64,000 nucleotides of DNA. Origin: Turritopsis dohrnii. Taxonomy: Eukaryota > Cnidaria > Hydrozoa > Anthoathecata > Oceaniidae. Shown in pieces: positions 1-12,300 of the stretch. The position numbers and the translations under genes are program-made. Location: assembly GCA_027922465.2 (NCBI GenBank), contig BQMF02000501.1, forward strand, positions 124,001 to 188,000, written 5' to 3'. The notes beneath the pieces are model-generated. The model ran no database searches and was not told the origin of the DNA. It saw only the letters and a program-made list of their open reading frames with translations. Numbering within the stretch: the first letter of the stretch is position 1; each line of letters starts with the position of its first letter.

Positions 1-693
1 TTGACAAACTTTCATTTCTTATCAAAAAAGGTATTCGCCAGCTCGTTATTTTTGCAAAAACTGAAAATACTTTTTTATTTGGTGAAACATTGAAATTTAT
101 ATCTTGTTATATCTATGATGATATAAAAAAATATGTCATAGAAAATGAATGCCTTCCAATAATTGGTGAAAGAATAACAAATTGCTGCTTCCTGAATTAT
201 ACTGAATATTTTGCTTAGATGTTAAATCATATAATACATGGGATAACAATATCTTTCTTTTCAATTTTTTCCTTCTGGCCAGAGCCTTGTTTATAATTTC
301 CTGTTTCACTTCTCAGTTTACGTAGTAGACAAGAATTAGACAAGGAGATTTAAATTATGTTTAAATTATTATGTTTCACAAACTGTCAATCAAAATCTCT
401 AGTTTAGCAAGTAGATATTTCAACTTCATGTATTTATTAAAAAATTTAAAAATTTGAAAACATAACTGTCAACACATCACACCCCCAACACATCGTTGAG
501 TTTTTGTAGCTCACTTTTCGAAAAATCACCGTATTGAAAAGTTTATGAAAACTACAATTCTATCATAATTTCAGTCAGTATTATGTTCTCCAAATATTTG
601 CCTGATCCCTTAAATTCGACCCCTTATTACTTTCTCCACCACACGTGTCCTACTACCATTTTTAAGCTTTGAAAAACGAAAGCGAAAGTTCCT
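1..693. other. No gene recognised
   Basis: AT-rich sequence up to the Harbinger element. I see no motif-bearing ORF or structured repeat. Confidence 0.5.
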
Positions 694-696
694 TTA

Positions 697-1389
697 AGGC
701 GGATTTCCACTAGGCGAACTTTTTCGCGCGACGCGACATTTTTCGATGCGAAATTTTCGTCGACAAACAGAATTTGATTTCCACACGTTCGCACACTTTT
801 GGCGCGCGCACTGATGCAAATTGGTTTGTAAATAAACATGAAGGTAAAGAAACTACTGCTTCTAAAAAAAGATCATAATTCTAAAATATTGTCACAATAA
901 CAGAACATCGAAGCAAAAAACATATTTGGGTCCGTAACATATACCAAGAAAGATTGCAAAAAGGTGAATTTCATCTTTTAGTGAAAGAGTTAATGCTACA
1001 TGACCAGGAATACTTTTTTAAAAATTTTCGAATGACACCATCAATTTATGAAGAATGACTGGCATATATTGCTCCATCCATTGAGAAGCATGTAATTTTC
1101 ATTTCCATGTAATTGCTGTAGAAAACTTTGTGACTGTGACACATGTTCTGCTGCCACTTTGATTATTGTGAATAAATTTATTTCTTTAATGCTGAACTAG
1201 CAAATTAATAACGCTTTCATTGGTTAGCGAACATTTTCGAAGCGAAAAAGTTGGAATGGATTCTACTTTTTTTTTCGTCGAAGTCGATCGCAGAATGATT
1301 CTCAACATTACGCAATAATGCTACTACGCATGCTTAGCGGCGAAAAAGTTCGTGTCGCGCGAAAAAGTTCGCCTAGTGGAAATCCGCCT
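697..1389 (+). mobile_element. PIF/Harbinger element with decayed transposase
   Basis: The ends are long inverted repeats that begin AGGCGGATTTCCACTAGGCG and close with the complement. A 3-bp TTA duplication flanks both sides (694-696, 1390-1392), the Harbinger signature. Inside, 912-1088 translates to HIWVRNIYQERLQKGEFHLL plus LVKELMLHDQEYFFKNFRMT, which matches the N-terminus of Harbinger (HARBI1-type) transposase and is broken by a stop codon. The 0.69 kb size means most of the transposase is deleted. Confidence 0.85.
912..1088 (+). pseudogene. Harbinger transposase N-terminal remnant
   Basis: The frame contains WVRNIYQERLQKGEFHLLVK, then FFKNFRMTPSIYEE, a stop, and LAYIAPSIEK. This is the typical start of the PIF/Harbinger nuclease protein, in which the region precedes the first catalytic aspartate. 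No catalytic DDE residues remain and there is no start codon in context. The family call rests on motif recognition. Confidence 0.7.
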
Positions 1390-1392
1390 TTA

Positions 1393-2458
1393 GTGAAACA
1401 GTTAAATTAAAGACCAGTGGCTATTGTTTTGTGTCTTGTTGATCTCCTTGACATTTTATATGTGTTTATATTTAAGCCTTCATTTTAAAAACACCTTCCA
1501 TCGTGTAAACTAATACATCGACACTTTCATGACATAATTGTTTATCATCTCGTCTTTCTTCTCAACAGAAATGCGATGCCAAATTTCCACACTGCATCAA
1601 AAGATTTGGATTGTGTTTTACTTGTGGTGTGCGTGGATTTATTTTAAATTGCCTCATGATCAAGTCACTCAAATGATCAAATTTTGTTATTTTTTAACTA
1701 ATTATCATCTGAATCATCATTTGAAAGCTCTGGTTGAATGATAACATTTGTTTCCCTTTCTTTCTGTCTGTTTTATAATTTTATCATTTCTGTAACCTAA
1801 AGCTCACAAAACTCTGCGATCAATTGACTGACGATACAAAAACAACCTAGCCCCATAACATTGCCTTTTATTCAAAATTTTATTGCACCTCTATAGTCAA
1901 ATTAACCACGTGACACATATTACCCAATCAATGCACTAGCAAAACCACGCCACATTCTCTCTCTTTATCTTCTCGTATCAAAAAGAGATTGTTAGTTTCG
2001 AATATTTACACGACCAGCCAAGCGTGTTCAGCCAAAGAAGTTTAGAGTTTGACATTATGAACTAACAAGCGATATGAGGAAAAGAATGGAGTCGTCTCCA
2101 AACCTCTCAAATCAAGCGTCTCGTCTGCATGAATGAGTTTCCATCATGTACTAAAATCTTCTAGCAAAATTGTCTCAAAAGTGAAACTAATTTTACAGAA
2201 CGTCAACAACATCGATGGAAAGAGAAATTTGTTTTCTGATCTGACGGACTTTTGTTCCTACAATGTACTAAGTCTATACTAAGGTCTCATATGAAGAATT
2301 TTGTTGGTAAACCACGCAAACGTCATAATCGTTCAGATTAAAAACAAAGTGATGGAGAAAGTGACTCAGTTTTTGGAGACCAACATCGTTCACAAGGTCC
2401 TCCTGTCATACAACCTTCTGCTTATTAAACACCAACCTCGAACCCAGTGTCTCTCACC
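1393..2458. other. No gene recognised
   Basis: Only short frames without family motifs. It may include upstream regulatory sequence of IDH2, but no specific site is identifiable. Confidence 0.45.
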
Positions 2459-2497
2459 TTTTCGATATACGGATAGCGGCAATCCGTATATCGAATT
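2459..2497. repeat. Perfect 14-bp stem hairpin
   Basis: TTCGATATACGGAT at 2461-2474 is the exact complement of 2482-2495, with a 7-nt loop between them. No gene is adjacent. It may be the remnant of a foldback element. Confidence 0.7.
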
Positions 2498-2588
2498 ACT
2501 CAATTAAGCGCTCCATCCATATATAAGCGCCTACCTTAAAATTTCAAAAAATATAAAACGCCCAGGGCGCTTAATCGGTCGTTAAAGC

Positions 2589-2665
2589 TAAGTGTCCACT
2601 GAAGAAAAATTTGCGCTGTCGCAAATGATCACCGCAAAAAATATTAATTCTTGTTTAGTGGACAC
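2589..2665. repeat. Small inverted repeat (AGTGTCCACT arms)
   Basis: AAGTGTCCACT near 2590 is mirrored by AGTGGACACACTT near 2657, about 75 bp apart. This is a MITE-like foldback without coding content. It sits just upstream of a second foldback (2689-2825). Confidence 0.45.
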
Positions 2666-2688
2666 ACTTTTGGAATCAAAAACACCCG

Positions 2689-2825
2689 AATAAATCACAC
2701 ATTTTTATTATAAGCTTTTCTCGGCTTACGCCATCTTCTTCAGTAAAAATGTAAAAGCATGTTTTTACCTACTGAAGATGATGGGGTTAGCCGAAAAGCT
2801 TATAAATAAAATTGTGTGATTTATT
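2689..2825. repeat. Foldback element with hammerhead-like arms
   Basis: The arms begin AATAAATCACACA and end TGTGTGATTTATT. They are near-complementary along about 60 bp and contain AAGCTT-centred sequence. Each arm holds a copy of a CTGAAGA...GCCGAAAAGCTTATAA-type block. The right arm keeps a full hammerhead-like core at 2772-2802, described under findings. Confidence 0.7.
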
Positions 2826-3210
2826 TAGTTAACATGGCAAATAATTTGAAATATCCAAAAACACCTGCTTATCGTTAATTTCTGTCGCATATTTTTTGCG
2901 ATAGGAAATGAAAAAGTTTTCAATTGCAAAATTCCATCGCAAAAAAATCATGATATCAAAGAAAAGCCGATATAACAACTGAAAAAATTAAATGCAAGTC
3001 CAGTGAATGAATTTCTTGATTAGTCACTAAATCTGACATTTAGGTAGGTTGTTGGGGGGCTGAAAAAAGATCTTCACTGAAGGTCTTTTTTTGGAGGAAC
3101 AATGTTGTCAATGATTTTATTCTTTGCCAGTATCCTCCTTCGCGGTGCTTTTTGAAAACTCTCACCGTTCTGGTGCACGTTGTGTTTTTCTTTCTCTTTC
3201 AATTTTCAAG

Positions 3211-3325
3211 ATGGCTGCACGCACAGGCCTTGGACTTCTAAAATCAACTAAATACTTAGGTCAAAATCTAGCATCAAAAAATGTTTTTAAATTCGGATCC
3301 CTTGCTGCCATGCAGAAACTTCATT
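3211..3325 (+). CDS. IDH2: IDH2 exon 1 (presequence)
   Basis: This is codons 1-38 plus one base. It starts at ATG 3211 ([17 protein letters not shown]) and ends at donor CATT/GTAAGT. It encodes the putative mitochondrial presequence, rich in K, R, S and L without acidic residues. The ATG is the first in this frame after the upstream stretch and gives the expected protein length. Confidence 0.88.
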
Positions 3326-6300
3326 GTAAGTATTCTTCGACATTTTGTTTGCTTGTTTTAGCATCACAGAAGCTGAATAATACCAACCACGATTTTATAC
3401 AACCATTTTATTTGTCCCCTAATCCGGTATCAAAACCATGCTGTTACATCTCATAAGTAGCATAAATTTTAGCTTAACGATTGTGCTTTATTTTTACTCT
3501 TAACTATGACCAACGCGATTACTTTGAATGCTGAGCGTCTTCTGATCGTTCCTTTCAAAACTAGGAAGGTATTATCAGGTATAGTGAGGAAACAAATGTG
3601 TTTTAAAGAAAAGCAGTATGGTTGCCATGTTAACTGCAACGAATGTACATATTTTAAAAATATAAAACAATGTAACAAAAGGCTATGTGTGAAAAATTTT
3701 ATGTCACAGATTTAAAAACAAAAGGATTGTTAGGCTTTATTACAGTTCATTCTCTTAACTTCGACCCGTTCTTTAAGCCTGCAATTTTAAAAAACGATTT
3801 CTGACATGTTTTTCGCAGGAAATCATATGGTTTTTGTTGTTTTTTAAATTGCAGGTTTAAAGAACTGGTCAATAGCTACGAGAGTAAACTGCAATTAAGC
3901 CCATTTTTGGTTGTCAAACATTATTTCGTCCACAAATCCAATGACTTTCATAAATTTTGTATGATGCATGTGGATTGCAACCTTAAATGCAATAGCTCTT
4001 TGATCTTCTTTGTTTTCCATATAATATTATATTTTAAATTTGTGATGAATGCATGGATTTGTTTGGTGAAATATCCAATCACGTGTAATGGCAATATAAA
4101 ATTTCATCCAATTTTGAAAAAAAAGAATTGAGACTAAGATACAAGAGCTGGTTATCCATCACAGAAAGTATCATACAACGAGAATTTTCTTCAAGACCGA
4201 AAATAACGTTTGTTAATTGAAATTACATGCTATTTTTAAAATGACAAGACTGTCACATGTTTCACCCAAATGTTCCACATATTCATGTTGAAAAGCTTTT
4301 CATAAATTTGAGTTTTGCACTTTTTAACTGTAAGGAAGATTACTTTGAGATGAAATAAAACTTTCTGAGGTTGTCAGCTGTAATAGAAAATGGCAGTAAT
4401 TTGTATGTTAATACAAATTTTGTTCACAGACTAATTTAAGTTCATATTTTCTTTTAAAATACATAGATTTATTTCCATCTGAACATCCATTTCATTTGAA
4501 TTTATTGTTATTTTATTTTTTTATTTTTTTTTTATGTTTCAGAAATATACTTTGATGGTTAACCTTGATTTGAGGTCCAGGCTTTGTTTTTTGTTGGCAC
4601 TTTATTTGATGTCGTTTGTTTCTTGAAGTGTCTGAAAATGTTTCTGGTAGCAATAATTCCCTTAAAACCTTAAACCATTAGTTTGATTTGATTGCTCTTA
4701 TTATGTGCTATCTCAGTTATAGATGAAAACTTTTCAAAGCAGTTATGTGTTTATAAATAGGAAAGCTAAAGATTTCTTGCTATAAAAAGATGACGATTTC
4801 TAAAAAATGTTGCTGTTTTATGATATTTTTAGCAGTCCAACAATATTTATTTCACTGGTTAAGATAAATACTCAATTCTCAAGTTCGGGAAATATCTTAC
4901 GTTTTTGCTAGTTCAATTTCTGCGCATTATAAGAGTAGGAAAATGTTTGGTTTAAATTAAAAAAGGGAGTAATTTGGGAACTAGAGCAAACTAGAGCAAA
5001 TTTTTGAATCCAGTCTGTGTGTGGGGTACACACAGACTGGATTCAAAAACTGGGATTTCTCCCAGTTAAATATACATCTTGTCTGAAAAGAACAAGGCTT
5101 TAATGGAATTGTAATACAGATCCTATATAACAAAGCTTTTTAGATTTCTGCGTAAGCAAGAAAGCTATTACAACCGGCTTTCGTTTTTTTTTTCTTCTTC
5201 TTTTTTTTCTTACTGTCCAAACCTAGCGGTTTTTTGAAATTTCGTGCGTGCATTTACATGAAACCAAAGCACCGTGCATTGCATGTCAGCGAAAGATTTA
5301 CTAAATTTTTTAAAGAATATATACATATTTTAAGGTGAAAACAGAAAATATATAGAAGAAACTTATAATTATCTTGGACTGTGATCATTCTTTTCTAACT
5401 AAAAAGAAGTTCTCAACGTTTTGTAAACAGAAGAGTCAAAAGAGCTAATTAAGGTAGAAAATACGTTTTCTTTGATATTTTATCACTTAATTGATGAAGG
5501 AATAGATATTAATCAAATAGGTCTACATAAAACTTGGACTTTTAGTTACTTATGATACTGATTCAATGTACTTTGGCACTTGAAAATAGATATGTTTTTC
5601 GTGTCAGTAAAGCACAGATCAGACTTTCTTATTACTTTCTACGTTTGTTAGCTATCTGTTCTGTCTTTGAACATCAGGTTTTCAAAAATCAAGTTAAAAA
5701 AACGGAGTTATCTGTTTGAATTCATTTTCGGTTTCAAGAAATTATAATTCAAAACATACATGTGTTTTTCGAAGAAACGAGTTTTTTTTTTCTACATAAG
5801 TTTTTTTATAAAAAAAACGTACGTTATAAACAGCTCATGCATGTATAATTCTTTTGTTCTCTAATAAATTAAATTGCTGGTGTGTTACAATTAGACCCTA
5901 TTTGCACGAGTTAGTAATTTTAAACATGTTTATCATTTATGCCTGTTTTCCACCAGTAAGATATTTCAAGAAATAATGTTTACAGATTTTTTAAGAACTT
6001 TAAGTAAAATTTCGAAAGTATTCTTGTGGCAAGTACTTTTGCTGCTACCGTTTTGCACCATCTCAGTGCCACATCCAGAGCTTTTTTGGGGATACCGTTT
6101 TCTTACGTTGAGTTTTACTAGGTTTAGTGACACCTGAAGCCCCCCCATGGTGGGGGCTGAAGGGCGGAAAATTTTTTAAATTGAGGAGTCTAGAATGCTG
6201 GAAAATGCACTTCCACGAAGAATTTCACTTGATGCAAAGAAGTTTTGGAGCAGACTTAAGGGGGACGTTTTAACTCGTGAACCCCAAAACACGAGAACTG

Positions 6301-9300
6301 AGCGTCAATGCAAAGCTCGACTCTCTCAGTCTTAACTTTATTAGTCTGCAATGGTCGAAAAAACGTTTACAGTATAATAAATAAAGGCGTTTACAGTATA
6401 ACAAACAAATAATATGTAAGTTCGAAAGTTCAAGCAAGTTATAGATCAATACGGCGATCACTCATGTCCCTGTATTTATCTACTAGTGTTTCCCAAGTGT
6501 GGTCATCGAACTGTTCTGGGCCGAGCAAAACAATTCTCATCAGTTTATCGAGAGTACATGGGCTTAAGGAATTTCGTTGTTTTGTAGCCAAAAGACCAAG
6601 GACTGAAAAGCCTCTTTCTACATTAGCGGTACTCGGTGTTATGAGAAGTGAGAATTTAAACAGCATCATCATTTCTGGGTACTGTGATCGTTCTTTCATA
6701 AGGGCTTTATATACAGTGGATGGCTCAATTGGATGATCTTCTTTATACTGTGCAACTTTATTAGGTTGAAGTTTTTTGCTTTCTATTAATTTTCGAATTT
6801 CCTTATTTCTTTTGTCTTCTTCTCTTCGCACTTCCGCATCAAAATCGAAGAAAAATGACCTGATTTCATTTCGATTCAACCCTAACTTATTAATAATGGA
6901 TTCTGCTGTTTTTATTTCGTTGTTAAATTTTGAAGACTTTCGTTCACCATAGAATTCTGTAAGGACGCTTATAAATTGCTCTCTCGTCTCCAAATCAAAG
7001 CTGGATGACACATTGAAGGCATCGAATGCCAAAAAGACAGGATCATCCATGCTGAACGCCAAATCAAGCTCCTTCAAGACCTCCTCTAAGAATGGGACTT
7101 TGATGTTGCAATTGAAATAGTTGATTTTTTCTTCAATCACGTCGCATTCAGTTGTTTCAATGAGATTATTTCCACGAAGTCTGCGTGCAAGCTCCATACA
7201 CTCTCCCGACATTTTCAAAAAATATTTCGAGTGTTCCTTGAAAAACGAGCCATCATGAATCATAAGCTCGCTGATTGAATTCTTTAAGGCATTGAATTTG
7301 TTTGCAATGTCAGCAAATATTAAATTTTTCCTTTGCAGAAACAAGGAAAATCTGTTTATTAAGGATAGAACATCGGTTAAAAGAAGTAAGAATAACGCTG
7401 TTTCTGGATTTAGTAATTCGTCTCTTAGCCCTTTAACTTCTTGATCAGCTCCTTTTTCCAATATGGCATCCAAGGCATCAATAAGACATGAATATCGCGA
7501 TACTAGCCTTTTGGATGCCTCACCATGTGACAACCACCTTGTTGCAGCAGCTTTAAGGAGTTTACGTTTTTTCTTCCCAAAGGTTTCTTGGGCTTCCCCA
7601 AATACTGCATTTTTCACGGTTGAATACTTCATCATTTTCCATGAAGACACTAAAACACTGTCAACATTTTGCAATGGTTTAAAGTTAGGTAGCAAGTGCA
7701 CGAAAACTAATGCTAGTTTGTGATTTCTGCAATTTATATACTTTGTGTGTGGAACCTCGTGCCTGAATCTTCTCTGTAGTCCGGATCGCTCGCCACTCAT
7801 GGTATTTGTACCGTCCATCCCATTGAAACGCATTTGCTTAATGTCTATGCCTTTTCGTTCTAGCACGTCGTATATTAGATTAAACAATGCTTCAGCACCT
7901 TTGCTTCCATAGACTTCGACCAGGCCAAGAAACTCTTCTGTAACCTGATGACTGTCCGAATCAACGTAACGTACAAATATTGCTAACTCTGCACGATCAG
8001 ATATGTCTGTTGTTTCGTCTGTCATCAGACTGAAATCAGAAGCAGCGAGTAAACGATTCTTAAATCCTTCTTCCAAAAAGTCACTAAAGCACTTTATGAA
8101 TTCATCTGCAGTTTGTTTAGATGCGTACGTTGCTCGGCTGCTTGCTGCTTGAAAATGTTTCTCGATATCTTCATCTGGTAATTCTCGTAAAAAATTGATT
8201 GTGTCTGAAAAATTTTCACGGACAGCCCATTTCTTTTTTGCAACAAAATAGGCTGTTTTCATAAATTTTTTTATCACTCTTCTGTTCCTTTCTCTAGTGC
8301 TAACTGTTTGGCGTTTTTCACCTGCAATCATTTGTTTATAAATGGTTCCTTTAGATATAATCTTTTTAATTTCTCTTTGCTTTTTCAAAGCGTCAATATG
8401 TTTCTTAGAATTTTCATGTCCCGAAAAAACTCTAGTTGGATGCTCATGCAGTTTAACAGCGACTGTCTTCCAATGTTCGGTTCCCTCGCTGTACTCTGCA
8501 CACACCTTGCAGAGCCATCCTCTTTCTTTCGCCGAATAGATAGCGAACGGAAACTCTGATTCCCACTTTTCCTGAATTTGATGAGCTGAAAAATACGAAT
8601 TGTTCTCGTTCAGGTAATTTAACACTACTTCTGTTTCATTATTAGATGTTTCTTCTTCATTTACGTCCATGTCTAGATCTCCTTCGTTGATATTATTATG
8701 TTCTGAATCACTGCTATTACAAGTGGGCTCTTCTGATTGTTCTGTAGCCAATTCTTCACATGGTTCCATTTCATTTCGAGAAGACTCTTGATTGTTTTCT
8801 TCATTCCGTGCGTAGTCTAAAAACTTTAACAATGTTGACTGTTTATTCTTATTTTGAGGTTTAAATGCTCTTTTCGACGTATAAGTTGAAGATTTTTTGT
8901 TATGACTTCTACCGGTAGTTTTGTGTCGTCCCATTTTTGACGTTTCTGCTGTTTTTTAAAAAAATCAATCATCAACAAAAATTTATTTTCGAAGATTTAT
9001 TTTCGAATTTGTAAAAAATATATGGTTTCTATCAATTATGTAGAAGTGATTACAGGTGTTTGTTTTGTTTTGTATTTAATAGAACTTTGGAATCGCATGT
9101 TTATTTGATTTACGTCATTCTCCAAGTTTATTCTATTTATTCTGCAGGTGTGGCGCCGTTGAAGATTAAAGGCAACATTCGGAATGACTTTGAGATTATA
9201 CTGTAGGGGCGATCTGATATTTCACGTTGTTTTGATATAGAAACCACGCTATTGCAGTACATGTCTTCTTCAAAATAATGAATCTAGTGAAGCGATAAAC

Positions 9301-12300
9301 ATTAAATATGGCGGATTCTCAGTTTGGCTCGCATGTTCTGCGAGGCTAAATATCTATCGTTTTGATTGTTAGTTAGTTTAGGTAAGTTTTAGAGATTAAG
9401 TTAAGTACTAAATTTTTTCTCTTGTTTGTTTTACAACATTACAGCGTTAACTAAACAATTTGGGAAAAAAATTTTTGGGCGGATTTTTTTGGGCGCCCAT
9501 AACGGTCAAACGGTAGCAAAATACGTCTGGATGCGGCACTGCATCTGGCTCTTGTTTATATCTATACTGACGTTCATGGCTTCCGTGGCACAGTTGGTTA
9601 GTATAGTCAACTGTTAACCGAAGGGTCGGTGGTTCGACCCCATGTAGATCTTCTGAAGTCTTTTTCGAATTTTTAAATATGTCATAAAATATTTCGATCT
9701 TGGATTTTTGCAAAAGCAAGAAATACATTACAACCGGCTTTGGTTTTTTTCCTCCGTTTTTTTGTTACTGTGTAAAGCTAGCGGTTTTTACATTAAAGAT
9801 AAATGTAGTTCTGTGGCGCAGTTGGCTAGTTACTCGGCTGTTAACCGAAAGGTCGGTGGTTCGAACCCACTTAGATCGTGTAACATTTTTTTGTCGAATT
9901 TCATAAATGTCATAACATTTTTCATTTTTCATGCTTCAACAGATTTTGCAGAAATCTTTCTGCCCGTAAGGGCATCTTGTTCATTTGTCTTTTTGTGCAC
10001 ATGTTATTTATAAACCCCATGAAAAGATTCAAGTGGTGAAAAGCAGGTTTAGTAGAAAAAGATTATTATATTGTTGTTATGGTGATTTAATTTATATACA
10101 ATATAATTTTTATCTTCTTGTAATCCTATTTATTGTTGTGGATTAAAATCTTTGAAATGTCCAAGTTTCTTCTCCACCTTTTGTTTACTTAAATATGTTA
10201 CCAAATTCATATTTCTGGCAAAATTTGGAAGGTTTGCACAAAGAACAATTGGATAGTGATGATGTTGAATTTGGCATTCACTTTTTCAAATTTGACGGTA
10301 AATAGACTAAGTCTTCAATCATTATGCAAAGAGGCTCTAATACAATTGTGAATGTCTTCAATCCATACAGCTTCGTTTTTCAAATTATTTCAGTTCAGTT
10401 CCACCAAATCTCATTTTGTTTTCCATGTGAATGATTTTGGTCTATATCTAAGCATTTCCAAAAAGAAAAGAATGGATAAAATCATTCAGATAACTTGAAA
10501 ATTAGCATAAAGCAATTTTATCTAATGTGGAAATTGTTTCAGCCATGAGGCTTCTAGGTAGCTTAGTTTGAATTTGGACATAAGTTTCTTCACAGTGTAC
10601 ACTTAATTGCCTAATAATTGAAACAATCGAATATTTGAGCAAAACAGATTTTCTGTAATGCTTTATTATGTGCCAATAATATTTTAATGCTTTAGATTCG
10701 ACTGGCAAGAAGATCAAAGTTGACAATCCGGTAGTTGAACTAGACGGAGATGAGATGACAAGAATTATTTGGCATAAAATTAAAGGGGAGGTAAGCCACT
10801 TCTAAAAAAGAAAGAAAGTTTTTGTTTTTTCAGTTGAGATGTATGCAGGAAGAATCCAATGATTTTCCAAGTTTTTTCTGAAGTAATACACCTTCCTTGT
10901 ATCAAATACAGTTATTCTAGGACTATATAGACTGCATGATGTTTCAGTGTCATTTTACATTTAATCATACCCTAATCACATTGGCATAGTGAAATAGTGT
11001 GCATGCAAAAAGTCAGGTCAAGTTAGGACTAGATCATTATTAGATTTTCTGCTTAATTGTTGAATGTCTCTCGGTAATGTTATAGCAAGTTTGGTTTATA
11101 GTGAGTTTGTTTATGTTAGTGCTAGGAGCACAGAGAGATCAGGTTTACTATGATATGATTTGGCGATCAGTCACTCCAATATGTTTGGAAGAATGAGGCA
11201 TACGTATTATCTCTGTTACACAAAAATGGATAGAAAGAGCTTGCAGGCATCCAGAGGCATCCACATTCTGAAGAATATAAAGGAAACATGAAACAAAGAA
11301 TGCCTTTCTGTATATTGCAAAATCTTTTATTTAGTTGATTATGCCTTTCCTTGACTTGGACTGTAAGTATTACGATCTTGGTTTGCCTTATCGTGATGAA
11401 ACCAATGATCAAGTCACATTTGATGCTGCGGAAGCCATCTTGAAATATAATGTTGGTATAAAATGTGCAACCATCACTCCAGATGAGGAACGAGTTGAAG
11501 GTATAATAATGATTGGCATAGAAAATTTTCAAAAAAAACACCATCTCAGTGCTGTACCCAAAGTTCATTTGGGCATACCATTTGCTCAATGTTTTTTTGT
11601 AGCCTCTAGATTGCCATAGACATGCATTCCCCAGTCTATTTCATGGTTATTTTCTGTATGATAATCCGATTTACGTAGTTGGAATTGAGTTGGTAGGGTA
11701 TTTTTTTGAGAAAAATTATAAATAAATAGTAACACAGAAAATGGTTCAGAGTGTATTTTGCTGCCAATATGTAGGGTGACAACAGGGGGAGTAGAGAATT
11801 GTTCGAAGAAATTTATTCATTCTGTAACTGGTAGCTTTGTGGTAGAGCGCTCACTTCCTGTTCAGGAGGTTCGCGGGTTCAATCCCCGACCGAGTCATGC
11901 CAGCAACTATTATAACAGTGTGAATGACTCCTCTCTGCCTAGCACTCAGCAAGAGAGAAGGATGATGTCTAGGATGGTACCCATACCGTTCAAATGGTAT
12001 CGAAATACTGGGTATGGCACTGCATCTTGAATAAATGACTTTTGTGAATAAAAGTTCAATGTAATGGTGTGTTCTCCAATAGAATTCAAATTAAAGTTTA
12101 TGTGGAGAAGTCCAAATGGAACAATCCGTAACATATTAGGTGGAACTGTGTTTCGTGAGCCTATCTTGTGTGATAACATTCCTAGACTTGTTCCTGGTTG
12201 GAAACACCCCATTGTCATTGGTCGTCATGCTCATGGGGATCAGGTCTGTGTTAAAATGTATTATTTATTGTTTCATTGAGAATATATTCTGATAAATATT

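Noticed and set aside
6464..8559. Plus-strand frames opposite the hAT transposase
   Set aside because: The minus-strand frame has the zinc finger and hAT catalytic blocks; the plus-strand frames have none.
6060..9165. TIR pair for the hAT element (CAGTGCCACATCC at 6063 and a partly similar complement near 9155)
   Set aside because: Only a dozen bases match loosely, no 8-bp duplication is seen, and the left candidate lies in a motif shared with other repeats.
9806..9879. Functional tRNA-Asn gene
   Set aside because: The T and anticodon arms are good, but the D arm and acceptor have mismatches and it lies in a dispersed repeat.
12064..12279. A separate 71-aa gene
   Set aside because: It is IDH2 exon 4 with intron sequence at both ends.
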